In this document: positions 53,301-64,000 of the stretch, piece by piece | Position numbering within the stretch: position 1 is the first letter of the stretch | Layout of the letters: every line of letters starts with the position of its first letter | Assembly (NCBI RefSeq): GCF_000004075.3 | Contig: NC_026658.2 | Coordinates: 25,284,075 to 25,348,074, forward strand | DNA: 64,000 bases | Direction: 5' to 3' | From: Cucumis sativus | Lineage: Eukaryota; Streptophyta; Magnoliopsida; Cucurbitales; Cucurbitaceae | Translations under genes and position numbers: made by a program | Notes under the pieces: model-generated | What the model was told of the DNA's origin: nothing | The model's input: the letters and a program-made list of their open reading frames with translations, nothing else | Databases searched by the model: none

Positions 53301-56300
53301 ATTTCTTTGTGCCTATGTATTAACTAATGCCCAATCGAATTCTGCGTTGCTTACTTTGTAATCTGTTTTGGAGCTATTTAGTCAATTGATTGTGAATTCT
53401 GACTGCAGTTGAGGATATGTGTGGAAGATATCCAAATGCCACAGAGGTCAACATCTCTGGTGTACCAGCTGTTCACTTGCTTGCCATGAAAGCAGTTTCT
53501 TCTTTAAGGTAATGATCACAATTATGTTCTGTTTTGTGTTCTTTTTTCCTGATATTGAATCTTCTTGCTGGTGTTTATTGTTTTATTACTGTCTCAGAAA
53601 TTTGGAGGTTCTAACTCTGGGACGAGGACAACTGGCAGATAACTTTTTTCACGCCCTTGCTGATTGCCATTTGTTAAAGAGTCTTACTGTTAATGATTCT
53701 ACTCTAGTTAATGTTACACAAGAGATACCTATAAGCCATGATGGACTCCGTCATCTTCATCTTACTAAATGCCGTGTTATACGCATATCTGTTAGGTTGG
53801 TACTGTCTATACATCTTAATGCTAAATGTATTTAATGGTTGAACCTTCGTTTTTGTTGGGTCTAAAGCATGTGTTCTTGCAGATGTCCACAACTTGAAAC
53901 ATTATCCTTGAAGCGCAGCAACATGGCACAGGCTGTTCTTAACTGCCCCCTTCTTCGTGACCTGGATATAGGCTCTTGTCACAAGCTCTCAGATGCTGCA
54001 ATTCGCTCGGCTGCAATTTCGTGCCCGCAGTTGGAATCTCTTGATATGTCTAATTGTTCATGTGTTAGTGATGAGACATTACGTGAAATTTCTGGAAGCT
54101 GCCCAAATCTTCAGCTTCTGAATGCATCATACTGCCCAAATATATCTCTGGAGGTGGAATACCATTTTATTTAAATATTGAGCGAAGTGACTGTTTTCCC
54201 CTTCAGACTTTTTTTTCCCTGATATTTTGGTTCATTTTTTTTGAAGTCTGTAAGACTGACAATGCTGACCGTGCTTAAGCTTCACAGCTGTGAGGGAATC
54301 ACATCAGCTTCAATGACCGCAATATCAAATAGTTCTAGTTTGAAGGTCTGGAATAACCTATTTCCACTGTTTCTAGTTGTGTGATGCTGTATCTGAATTA
54401 GTTGAAAATGGTATGGAGACTCATTGCAGGTTTTGGAGCTTGATAATTGCAGTCTTTTGACTTCTGTTTGTCTGGATCTTCCTGATTTACAGAATATCAG
54501 ACTTGTCCATTGCCGCAAGTATATCTTCTCATCTCCAAGCAATTTGTAGCTTCTATCACATGATTAATTTCGTTTAGAAATACTTTTGTACTGAGCCTTC
54601 AGTTCTTTTCCTTGTGCTGAATCTGTTTTGCTATTCTTGCAGATTCTCAGACTTGAGTTTGCAGAGTATTAAGTTATCATCCATAATGGTCTCTAATTGT
54701 CCATCACTTCATCGGATCAACATCACTTCCAATTTACTTCAAGTATGTCATAATGATTCTTAAAGTTTTCTTCCTCATCATCTTATAGGGGTTTAAAAGA
54801 ACATTGTACTGTACTTTTGTGGACTTGCAGAAATTAGTGTTGAAGAAACAAGAGAGTTTGGCCAAATTGATTTTGCAGTGCCCTAGTCTGCAGGATGTGG
54901 ACCTCACAGATTGTGAATCTCTAACGAATTCTCTTTGTGAGGTTTTTAGTGATGGTGGTGGATGCCCTATGTTGAAATCACTTGTTCTTGATAACTGCGA
55001 GGTAAGTTGCCTAGTGTTTCCCATCAGTATCATGGTATTAGTTATTGTGATTCCATCGTCTGCAAATTATTTGGTTGGCTTTCCATTTATTTCTAATGTG
55101 AACATGTTTCTTTTGCTCAGAGTTTGACTGCTGTTCGATTCTGTAGCAGTTCTTTAGGCAGTCTTTCCCTTGTTGGTTGCCGGGCAATCACTTCACTTGA
55201 ACTTCAATGTCCTAATCTTGAAAAGGTTTCTCTAGATGGCTGTGATCGTCTTGAAAGAGCATCATTTTCCCCTGTATGTGAAAACTGACCAATTGTGATT
55301 TTTTAACGGTCACTATAAATATTCTCCACAGTGCTAAGGATTGGGGTTTCTTCTTTCTCTCTTTGTTTTAAGGTTGGTCTGCGGTCTCTAAACTTGGGAA
55401 TCTGTCCCAAATTGAATGAATTAAAACTTGAGGCCCCTCATATGGATTTACTTGAGTTGAAAGGTTGTGGTGGATTGTCTGAGGCAGCCATCAATTGTCC
55501 TCGTCTAACATCATTGGACGCATCCTTTTGTAGGTTAGTTTCCTATGATTATTTGGACGAAAGCTTCTATTTGATGGAGATATTGGTTGCCTATGTCACC
55601 GAGTTCATTTTTTCTTGTAGCCAACTGAAAGATGAGTGTTTGTCTGCCACGACTGCCTCATGTCCCCAGATTGAGTCGTTAATACTGATGTCATGTCCAT
55701 CGGTTGGTTCGGAGGGACTTTACTCTCTGCAATGCCTTCTAAAGTTGGTTGTGCTTGATTTATCATATACCTTTTTGTTGAACTTGCAACCAGTCTTCGA
55801 GTCTTGTATACAACTCAAGGTACTTTTTTAATAAATATATTGTTGTTTAGGCAATTTAAATTTTACTCAATATTATCATGACCCCCCTCTGATCTTTTGT
55901 TTTATTGATGCCTTCTCCGTTGTGTGTTTTTTAATGAAGGTATTGAAACTACAAGCTTGTAAGTATTTAACTGACTCATCGCTGGAGCCTCTTTATAAGG
56001 AAGGCGCTCTTCCTGCTCTTCAAGAGTTAGATTTATCTTACGGGACACTTTGTCAGTCTGCCATAGAAGAGCTTCTTGCTTGTTGCACACACTTGACTCA
56101 TGTGAGCTTAAATGGGTGTGTGAACATGCACGATCTAAATTGGGGTTGTAGCATTGGACAGCTTTCATTGTCCGGCATCCCAATTCCTCTTGGTCAGGCC
56201 ACTTTTGATGAGATCGAGGAACCAATTGCACAGCCAAATCGTCTGTTACAGAACCTTAACTGTGTAGGTTGTCAGAATATCAGAAAGGTTCTCATTCCTC

Positions 56301-57230
56301 CAGCTGCACGTTGTTTTCATTTATCATCATTAAACCTATCACTGTCGTCGAATCTCAAGGAAGTTGACGTTTCTTGTTACAACCTATGTGTTCTCAACTT
56401 GAGGTTATACTCCACTCCCCACCCTCGCTTAACAATTCTTTTTTTTTTTTTAATTTCCTTTGGGGGTCAACTCTGTGCTAAATCTGTGTTTTTGTGATAT
56501 AGTAATTGTTGCTCTTTGGAAGTTTTGAAACTTGACTGCCCGAGGTTGACCAATCTCTTTCTTCAGGTATTTGTCTTTTTTTCCATGTAAGTTTTGGATG
56601 TTGATACTAGTCTACTCTGAATAGTCCTCCAAGCAAACTGAAACAACAGCAGGGGATAAAGTGGACAAAAAAAGGGGTCAAGACAGATTACAACTCACAC
56701 GCCCACATTATAAGAACTTGGTCAATGACGGGTTGAACACCCACCTTGGCCCCCCCCCCCCTCCCCCCGTAGGGCTATAGGCCTCTGGTTCTAAGGACCC
56801 CAATTTTGTTTGCATCCCCCTCTTCACTTTAACTTTTATTATTATAGTTGTTTACTTTTTACTGTTCTGTAAACAACACTTTGGTTTCAAACTTAAAAAA
56901 AAAAAAGAAATGGGAGCTAAGAGGTGCATATGAGTTGTTGTATGAAGCTAACTAGATCTCTGTTTTCCTAGTCTTGCAACATCGAGGAAGAAGTGGTTGT
57001 AGCTGCAGTATCGAAATGTAGCATGCTTGAGACGTTGGATGTCCGTTTTTGTCCAAAGGTGAGGGGTGTCCCCCTTTTACTCTCATTATTTGATAGTGCT
57101 GGCATAACATGACGTTACTTGGCTGACTTTAAAATATTTCTACTTGTAGATCTCCTCAATTAGCATGGTACAACTGCGTATTGCTTGCCCTAGCTTGAAG
57201 CGGATCTTCAGCAGTCTGTCTCCAACATGA
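50396..57230 (+). CDS. FBL15: F-box/LRR-repeat protein 15 (SLOW MOTION type)
   Basis: Seventeen exons: 50396-50895, 52357-52609, 52699-52831, 53409-53508, 53598-53795, 53883-54153, 54247-54345, 54430-54518, 54643-54742, 54831-55001, 55121-55273, 55373-55533, 55621-55819, 55940-56403, 56503-56566, 56972-57058 and 57150-57230. They join in frame to 1040 aa (Arabidopsis FBL15 is about 990). The N-terminus is MTIWCCLCFT then a Glu-rich and acidic, poorly ordered part. The F-box lies at about 242-290 (DLTDDLLHMVFSFLDHINLC, CRQWQAAS, DFWRCLNF), and would dock to SKP1 in an SCF ubiquitin ligase. The rest is a run of Cys-type leucine-rich repeats (CPQLESLDMSNC-like) for substrate binding. Arabidopsis SLOMO controls organ initiation at the shoot apex and auxin homeostasis. 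The first intron is about 1.5 kb. Intron 15 contains a poly-C run near 56749. Confidence 0.93.
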
Positions 57231-58177
57231 TTAATTCTTCTTTTCCCTACAAAAATTTCCTCCCACTTGTTAATTTCAAGTCTTGGAGATGACTTGAGTT
57301 TCGTCACTTTATGTATATGGATGGTCCATAATTCTGTGAGCTTCCGTCTGCTTGGAGTATATAGTTAGTTATCTTTGTGACACCTTAAGAAAAAAATAAG
57401 TTATCTTCTGTCTATATTGCTACCTACTAAGTTAGCCTTCCATCTTTAATTCAGTTTTGCAGTGTCTATGAGAGAGATTAAGAATGAATGATTGAGAACA
57501 CATTATTATTAATTCTCTATCGATAACAATTCGGTTTCTTTGCTCTTATGCGATTCATTCATCCTATTATTAAGTTTATTACTGCCACTGTTCTCCCAAA
57601 ATCACGGTTTAATACAATCGATCCCTTGATTTTAACATTCAACTGATATTGGTTGAGCGCGATTATAAGATGGAAAGATCCAAAGTTTTAAGAGGGTAAA
57701 AAGGAAGCTCTTTTATGGAAAAATCTGAAATGACTCATTGTTGTGGTGCCGACACTGAACTTTGAGCACATCCACGCAACAAATTTGTTCGGATATTCAA
57801 AAGCAAAGATGGAATATTATAATGGAGAAGGTAGATTTGGACACTTGAGACAGCTTTGTTTGAGAAATAATCGAACAGCCACCGACAAGACCTCAGGAAC
57901 CAACACACGTGAAAGTGTTGTTAACAAAACAAAACGGTTTGTCTTTGATTTTGAGGCTATTTGTGTCATTGGGCAAGGCTGATTTCATTGCTGCAGCCGA
58001 TCTGTTTGATTTGGGCCTTGAAGAAGCCTTCTTCCAGTTCGTGGTTATTGGCTGTCACTCACTCAGCCGATTCAATGGCCGCTGCCCTTTGAGTAAAACA
58101 CAAGTCTCTCCTTCGCTTCAATCTCACTTTTTCTTCATTTCTTAATCTCTCTCTCTTCTCTCTGTAAGACAGCTGCA
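57231..58177. other. Spacer between FBL15 and the GPI-anchored protein gene
   Basis: About 0.95 kb holding the FBL15 3' UTR and the promoter and leader of the next gene. Open frames at 57743-57982 and 57909-58145 show no recognisable domain. The last 100 bp are C/T-rich (TTAATCTCTCTCTCTTCTCTCTG), as in many plant leaders. Confidence 0.55.
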
Positions 58178-59348
58178 ATGGCGACCAAGATTCTGTGGTA
58201 TCTCTTGTTTTGTGCCCTGTTCGTCTCTGTTTTTTCTGCAGGAGATTGTAAGTTGAAGTTCTTCTCACACCCACTTGCTCATTCTTTTTGTTTCAATGGC
58301 CATTTCTGTTTCTTGAAGCTTGTGGTTTCAAGTTCTTGTGTATATACTGCATTTTTTGGTGCTAGATTTGAAGTTTCTCTTCTGGGTATGTTGTAATTGA
58401 TCTGCATTTGACTTGGGAGCTTCTGTTTATTTGGTCATTTTCGAATGTAATGCTACTGGGTTTCTCCATTCTGACCTAAACAGTTTATTGGTATCTTCAA
58501 TTAACTGCCACGAACATTTCTAAGTTCAGATCTGTAACTAATATACAGCTTCTTCGTAGTTCAAAACTGTGGTTCGAAGTTACACTTGCGTGTTACTTTT
58601 CTAACAGTGTTTGCGCCCTTTCCTTTGGATTGATCGGTTTTTGTATTTTTGTTTGTGTTCTTGAGAGTATGAAGTAATCCCTTCTTCATGTTAGGCTTGA
58701 ATCGAACTCGAAAACTTACTCCTGTTGATTGGAACAATTGCAGCAAATGTGACCGATAACCCTGCTGACAAACTAGTAGTTGTGCTGAACAAGAACAGAA
58801 CGGCTCATAAGTTATCTCCTCTGAAAGACAATCCTGGCTTGGCATGCCTTGCTCTTCAGTATATTAAGGCGTACCAAGGGAAATGTGAAGCGGTTGGAGG
58901 TCCCGACGGAATGAAGCCTCCTAATTCTGCGTTTGCTGAAACTTTTGCTCCCAACTGTGGAGTTGTTGTCTCGTCTCTTGCTCCGATTACGGGGCGGTTG
59001 CTCGGTTGCCAGTCTAAATATGTACATGCTCCCGAAGCGTTTTCTGATGTTTTAATGGAGAATAACAAGAGCTTGGAGATTCTTTACTACAAGAATAACA
59101 CTGAAGTTGGAGCTGCTGTTACTGGCACAGATGGGGGTTCTCCTTACTTTTGGTGTGTGTTGTTCAGCAACGGCACCACCTCCAACAGCTTTGCTTTTGA
59201 GGGGGGAGTGGCCAAGTTAACGCGCCCTGGTTGCTACAGTGGTGCCGATGACCAATGCAGCGGAACCAATAAGCAGTTTTCAACCTCCCGTATGTTGCTA
59301 TCAGCCTTCACATCTTTGGTTGCCATAACATTTGCCTTTGGTTTATGA
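58178..59348 (+). CDS. Small GPI-anchored secreted protein, At3g06035/At5g19250-like family
   Basis: Two exons, 58178-58247 and 58744-59348, join to 224 aa. Exon 1 encodes almost only a signal peptide (MATKILWYLLFCALFVSVFSAG). The mature part (NPADKLVVVLNKNRTAHKLS, then LKDNPGLACLALQYIKAYQG, FAETFAPNCGV, GTDGGSPYFWCVLFSNGT) matches a plant family annotated as uncharacterised GPI-anchored proteins. The C-terminus ends in a hydrophobic stretch after a Ser-rich segment (SRMLLSAFTSLVAITFAFGL), as needed for GPI attachment. N-glycosylation sequons (NVT, NRT, NKS, NNT, NGT) and several Cys residues suit an extracellular protein. Biochemical function is not known. The acceptor AG at 58742-58743 keeps the frame with exon 1. 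Confidence 0.9.
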
Positions 59349-59870
59349 TCGTAGATAGGTCTCATCCAAACATGAAAAACGTCATATTACTTGCTTTACA
59401 ACCATCTATTTTCTTTATCATTGGTTGGGCACTGTATTCTTTGTTTGATTTTGAAGTTTTTGAATTGTTTTGGAAGTGCTTGATTCGTGTTATTTGGTCA
59501 TCAAGTCATCATATGTTGTAAAATCTCGTGTATTCTTGGGTTTCATAGTGGATCCATTTTTTCCTTATAAAAGAAAGTTTCACTTTATTAAGTACAGTTA
59601 TGTTTGAATCAGATTTTTAGTTGATCTTATGAAATAATTGATCAAAGATGACGAGAAATGATTCTGTGATCTCAAGTACTAATATGAAATAGGGAACTCT
59701 TTGTATAATCTTCCATTTCCATTTCGAACACATAACGAAAAGAAGACTGCAAAAATTGCAAATTTGGTTGACTCTGAGCTTACTGTCCATTGATGAAACT
59801 AAACAGTATTCCAAAAGGTAAGAGCATTCAAGGAAACAAACACAAAAAACTTTGAAAGTTGGGACAAGTT
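59349..59870. other. Spacer between two convergent genes
   Basis: About 520 bp containing the 3' UTRs of the GPI-anchored protein gene and of the minus-strand membrane protein gene. No separate gene is seen; the open frame at 59617-59883 (minus) overlaps the end of the neighbour and has no family features. Confidence 0.55.
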
Positions 59871-60230
59871 CTAAGACTCCCAAAACATTAAAGAAGCTTT
59901 ACACTTTAAAACAAATGCAAGAAGCAGAAGAATGATGAATATGCCACAAGAAGAACCACCAACTCTGTGGATCCAATAAGGGTCAAATCTGGCACATCTC
60001 TGTTCCAAGTGAAGAACTCCAGCAATAATGAAGATCAAGATCATGAGAAGAGCAGGCAACCAGAAGCCAAGATGAATGGATGATTCCTCCTCTTCCAACT
60101 CCTCGATGCTCGGTCTCCGATCAATATAGAGCGGTGAAACCACCGCGAGAAGGCCGAGGCCTACTGCCAGCCACCGGTCATAGGAAGAAAACCGGCTCCT
60201 CCTTGACATAGCGCCGACCCCAACCTCCAT
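59871..60230 (-). CDS. Uncharacterised 119-aa plant membrane protein
   Basis: A single-exon open frame of 119 codons with good coding character. A basic N-terminus (SRRSRFSSYDRW) is followed by hydrophobic segments at about 20-36, 55-75 and 91-110. An acidic loop (SIEELEEEESS) lies between the first two. RRPSIEE and RFDPYWIHRVGGSSCG look like conserved family motifs. I recognise the style of a small plant transmembrane protein annotated without function, but cannot name it. Two in-frame ATGs exist; the first (60230) is used here, and the one at residue 8 is possible. The gene is convergent with the GPI-anchored protein gene and divergent from PAA2. Confidence 0.75.
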   Translation of the reverse strand: MEVGVGAMSRRSRFSSYDRWLAVGLGLLAVVSPLYIDRRPSIEELEEEESSIHLGFWLPALLMILIFIIAGVLHLEQRCARFDPYWIHRVGGSSCGIFIILLLLAFVLKCKASLMFWES

Positions 60231-61804
60231 GGAGATGGAAAACTAAGTAGTAGTTCTCTCAAAGTCTTGTGATGATGTTGTAATGGAGATTTGTTTGTTT
60301 AGAAAATGGGAATCATTTTGGTTATTGAAGAGGGAATTTATTCTGTGGAAGATTGAGATTGAGTGTTGAAGAAGCTTGATTGTGGGAAGAATTATTCCCC
60401 ATTAATGAACAGAGGCTTAGTTCATTTGTTATTATTATTATTATTTTGGGTTGGAATCTGATTCTAAGTGAATACTCAAAATTTACAAATAAAAACAAAC
60501 CAGATATGAACATTGGCGGAGAATATGCATCTTTGTAAGCTATAAACATTAATTAAATCTACGTTGGTCTATCATTTTCTTATATTTATAATAAACATAA
60601 ATAATAATCTATCTTGATTTATCACAAATAAATCATGTTATTTTGCTATATAGTATCAATTGACAAAATCAAACTAACAATTTGTCTACAAAGGGCTCTT
60701 TTTCTCCCTCTAAAACCTCTCTTCTCTCGTGGAACTAGTAAACCTAATATAAGGACTAAATGTTAGACTTAGGGACCGGTAAGAACCGTATATGAAGATT
60801 TTATTAAATTATAATGTTTAAAACTAACGAAACTTATTAAACTCTAACCATTTTTTAAAAATCAAATAGATCAAATTTACAATCAGATCATTTTGTGTGT
60901 GTGAGTGATGACAATGGGTTACCTACAGATTTGGGATACAATATTACCTATTAATTAGTTTTGAGAGACAGTCAAAACTTTAAATTAGAAGTATCAGTTT
61001 CTCAAAAATTAGCAACTTTAATACCTTAAAAGCCATATTGAATCCCATCACCAAAGCATAGCACAAACAAGTTAAAATTATAGTAAAATCACTTATTCGT
61101 GAGAAAAACTTTTCTTTTCATTAGAGTTTTGCCAATTGTATAGCAGCCAGAATCGTGGTACTTTCTAACAATATCTCTTACATGAAACTGATTAATTTTA
61201 AAATAGGAGTTCGTATTAATTAATCCGGAAGAATTATAAAAAACAAGAGACCCAAACTTATATATATTATAAATAAATAATAAAAAATAAAAAGACATTT
61301 AACAATTAGACAACATTTTTAATTAACTATTTGAAACTTGACAGAAAGGTGATGCATTGTCTTTGAATTCTTTTAATCAAAAATTTTAAATTATGATTTA
61401 ATTATTTTTTATTTTTGTAATTAAAATGTGGGAGAGAATCCATTTAATTGTATTTAGCATGCAATATTCATTAAATGTTTCGTGAGTTTAAAATTGTAAA
61501 AAATATAGAACTCTTATAAATGATATAAATATTTTCAACAATTTTCCAATTTAAAAAGGCATTGCTTTTAAAATTTATTATAATACATAATTATGAGGTG
61601 ATGTGGAATCTTTTACGATTAAGAATGAAAAACGTGGATGGATAGATGATATGACGTGGCAGCTGCAGTTTGTACCCGAAATTAACCAAGAGAGTCTTCA
61701 ACCTCGAGTCAACTTAACTACCAATTGCTCTTCTCGTTGAATACTGGCCGTTAATTTTCTTCCCTCCCTGAGACCTCCAGCTCTGGCGCCGGTTCCATGC
61801 TCTC
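60231..61804. other. Divergent promoter region between the 119-aa protein gene and PAA2
   Basis: About 1.57 kb, AT-rich in the middle (60540-61600), with a TTA repeat at 60428-60445. Nearer PAA2 the text holds GATATGACGTGGCAGCTGC at about 61646, which contains an ACGTGGC (G-box/ABRE-like) core. Only short random open frames occur. Confidence 0.5.
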
Positions 61805-61820
61805 ATGGCGGCCGATTTAG
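61797..61820 (+). other. Seven-codon upstream ORF overlapping the PAA2 start
   Basis: An ATG at 61797 opens a seven-codon frame (MLSWRPI, stop TAG at 61818-61820) in a different frame from, and overlapping, the main ATG at 61805. If the mRNA includes it, ribosomes must leak past it to translate PAA2. Confidence 0.5.
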
Positions 61821-64000
61821 CGCGCTTCTCTCTGTGGTCTCACCAGAGGCCATTCTTTCACTCTGCTTCCAAATCTAATGCTTCTTTGTTTGACTCAAGG
61901 CCTGGATTTCTCCCCATACGGCATCGCCATCAGACTCAGCTACGGAAACAGTGTCTACACCGTTTTGGAAGATGCTTGGGGCATCGTTTCGTTGTTTCTA
62001 ATTCCCTTGGTGCCGAACCTCTAGCACAGAACACGTTGTTTCAACAGGAGCGGCGCGATGAGCTTTCGGTTCTTCTTGACGTCTCTGGAATGATGTGTGG
62101 CGCGTGTGTCTCTCGTGTCAAATCGATTCTCTCATCCGACGATCGAGTTGACTCTGTGGTGGTTAATATGTTGACTGAGACAGCGGCAATTCGGTTAAGA
62201 TCGGGTGAAGTTGTTGCGGAGGCTGATTCGGCGGTGAATGTGGCGGAGAGTTTGGCGCGGAGATTGACGGATTGTGGTTTTCCGACGAGTTTGAGGAACT
62301 CCGAGCTCGGAGTGGCGGAGAATGTGAGAAAATGGAAGGATATGGTTGAGAAGAAACGAGAATTGCTGATTAAGAGTCGGAATCGGGTGGCTATTGCTTG
62401 GACTTTGGTTGCCTTGTGCTGTGGCTCACACGCATCGCATATCTTACACCCTCTTGGGATTCACATTCACAACGGTACTTTGCAATCTTGTGTCGAAATG
62501 CCGTTGTAGTTTAATGATTCATTGCTTAACCGAAACGTATGTCATGTGGATGGCTCTGTTCTGACTTCTTAATTACAAAGAATCTACCGGCAATCAGGAA
62601 CTTCATAAGTTTTGAATTCATTAATCTGAGTTGTAATTTTTGGAAACCTGTTTAATTAGTGGTTTTAAGCAAGTATGAAGTGTTTCTGGTAATCTTTAAG
62701 CAGTTCCAGAGCGTCCAGCCTGCAATAAAAGTCAAATTGGATTAAATTGACTTATTCTGTTGTTTCAGGACCGCTGATGGAGATACTCCATAACTCCTAT
62801 GTGAAGGGTTGTTTTGCTTTGGTTGCTCTTTTAGGACCAGGACGAGGTCTGTTAATCTACTTTATTTAATCGTTGATATCGCTACTTTCTGAAAAGGAAT
62901 CATGTTAGCATCATGGAAAGATTGCTTAGTACAACAGAATTTTTGAGCTAGCGTTAGATTTATTTGTTGTATCATCCCTTTCATCGTGTCATTTGTGGAA
63001 ACGCTTATTGAGCCAGTAAATAGCTGATAATCATTTTAAAAGCCTTTGTCAAGTAGTTTTTTGTATTCCCGACCTTTTGGGTTTAAAGTAGTATTTCTTA
63101 CTGCTGATGAGATGACCACACCAAACTTGCCATTATGATCTTTTATGACGTACAATGATAGTTTTCTGCAGATCTTCTTTTTGATGGTTTGAGGGCATTC
63201 AGGAAGGGATCGCCTAATATGAACTCTCTTGTGGGTTTTGGAGCAGTTGCTGCATTTATTATCAGTGCGGTAAGACGCTTTGCCATGGATCTCAATTTCT
63301 CCGAGACTATTCTCTGGTTATTTTGTTATTTTTATTAGAAAAGCATTGCAGTAGTTTTGATATTAGCTTACGAATTTTGAACTGTTGTCTCTTGTAGGTC
63401 TCACTTCTTAATCCTGCGCTAGACTGGGATGCTTCATTTTTTGATGAGCCGGTGACTTGCTCGACCTTCAGCTGTATAATCGTGATTCAATTGGTAATAG
63501 ATGGAATTTGACTCTTGAGTATGCATTTCTCAGTGCAACTCCTTTTTGTAGTGTGCAGGTCATGCTTCTTGCTTTTGTGCTGCTTGGGCGTACTCTGGAG
63601 GAAAGAGCAAGGGTTAAGGCCTCCAGTGATATGAATGAACTTTTAGTAAGTTTCAGTCAAATCTTAAATAATTAAACATTGCAATGGTTGTCTGTTGGAT
63701 CATCACCGTGGTTAAATATCAAGTATTTACTGCCACATGCTTTTGAGTACTTGGGAAATTCTTTCCATCTTCATTGTAGAAGAAATTTTATACCGATAAA
63801 AAATTGTCATATGGCAATGCCAAAATTGCACATCATTCCTTCCAAAATTTAGCAAGTGGTGGATTCAACGTTCAAAAAATCATCTAGAAAGTGTCAAAAT
63901 GGAAGATAGTTTGAACTTATACAGCAGTCAATATTTTGATAACTAAACGTCTCAAATTCTTAAGAATTATTATTGTTCAAACTTCCGGACTTCAGCCTGT
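61805..64000 (+). CDS. PAA2: Chloroplast copper-transporting ATPase PAA2/HMA8 (5' part, cut by the window edge)
   Basis: Exons 61805-62474, 62769-62846, 63172-63269, 63398-63451 and 63559-63645 give the first 329 residues in frame; the rest lies beyond the window and 63646-64000 is intron. PAA2 is a P1B-type ATPase that pumps Cu+ into the thylakoid lumen for plastocyanin. Residues 1 to about 70 are Ser/His/Arg-rich with almost no acidic residues, fitting a transit peptide. A heavy-metal-associated domain follows, with the Cu-binding GMMCGAC at 95-101. The first membrane helix is near 192-212 (RVAIAWTLVALCCGSHASHI). Later family motifs are LGPGRDLLFDGLRAF, GSPNMNSLVG-like text, LDWDASFFDEPVMLL and LGRTLEERARVKASSDM. 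The phosphorylation (DKTGT) and CPC motifs are not within the window. Confidence 0.93.

Noticed and set aside
58178-58396. 72-codon reading of the first GPI-protein exon without splicing
   Set aside because: After residue 23 it reads through a GTAAGT donor into intron sequence; the spliced product matches a known family.

Overview
The window is plant nuclear DNA: intron-rich genes with GT-AG junctions, long AT-rich intergenic stretches, and plant-only products (plastid NDH subunit U, cytokinin dehydrogenase, a chloroplast copper ATPase with an N-terminal targeting region). Short ATCATTGATAG-type palindromic repeats of a kind I associate with cucurbit intergenic DNA suggest Cucurbitaceae. That placement is an inference and not certain. 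Eight protein loci, one protein locus cut by the right edge, and one tRNA are supported.

Layout. 0.6-17.5 kb: three tandem, same-strand MscS-like channel genes of the MSL10 type, each with five coding exons of nearly constant size. 18.8-23.8 kb (minus): PEX10, an 11-exon peroxisomal RING E3 gene with a decayed LINE fragment in one intron. 24.04-24.12 kb (minus): tRNA-Asp(GUC), about 200 bp upstream of PEX10. 25.4-26.4 kb (plus): NdhU. 26.4-37.9 kb: gene-poor AT-rich DNA with foldback repeats. 38.0-41.7 kb (plus): a cytosolic-type cytokinin dehydrogenase (CKX7). 41.7-49.6 kb: gene-poor. 50.4-57.2 kb (plus): a 17-exon F-box/LRR gene (FBL15/SLOMO type). 58.2-59.3 kb (plus): a small GPI-anchored secreted protein. 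59.9-60.2 kb (minus): a 119-aa membrane protein. 61.8 kb to the right edge (plus): the 5' part of a PAA2/HMA8 copper ATPase gene.

The genes do not form one pathway. They cover mechanosensing (MSL), peroxisome import (PEX10), plastid electron flow (NdhU; PAA2 supplies copper for plastocyanin), cytokinin breakdown (CKX7) and growth control (FBL15). From memory of the Arabidopsis map, five of them (MSL9, the GPI-protein family, NdhU, CKX7, PAA2) have relatives on Arabidopsis chromosome 5 between about At5g19 and At5g22, so the order looks like conserved ancestral microsynteny.

I did not find a clearly new biological system. The most informative features are the MSL array, where the three copies differ at the pore/linker motif and in the regulatory N-terminus; several foldback elements; and promoter-like motif clusters with no gene beside them. 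All exon coordinates were set by eye from splice consensus, reading phase and family conservation; every joined model keeps one open frame.
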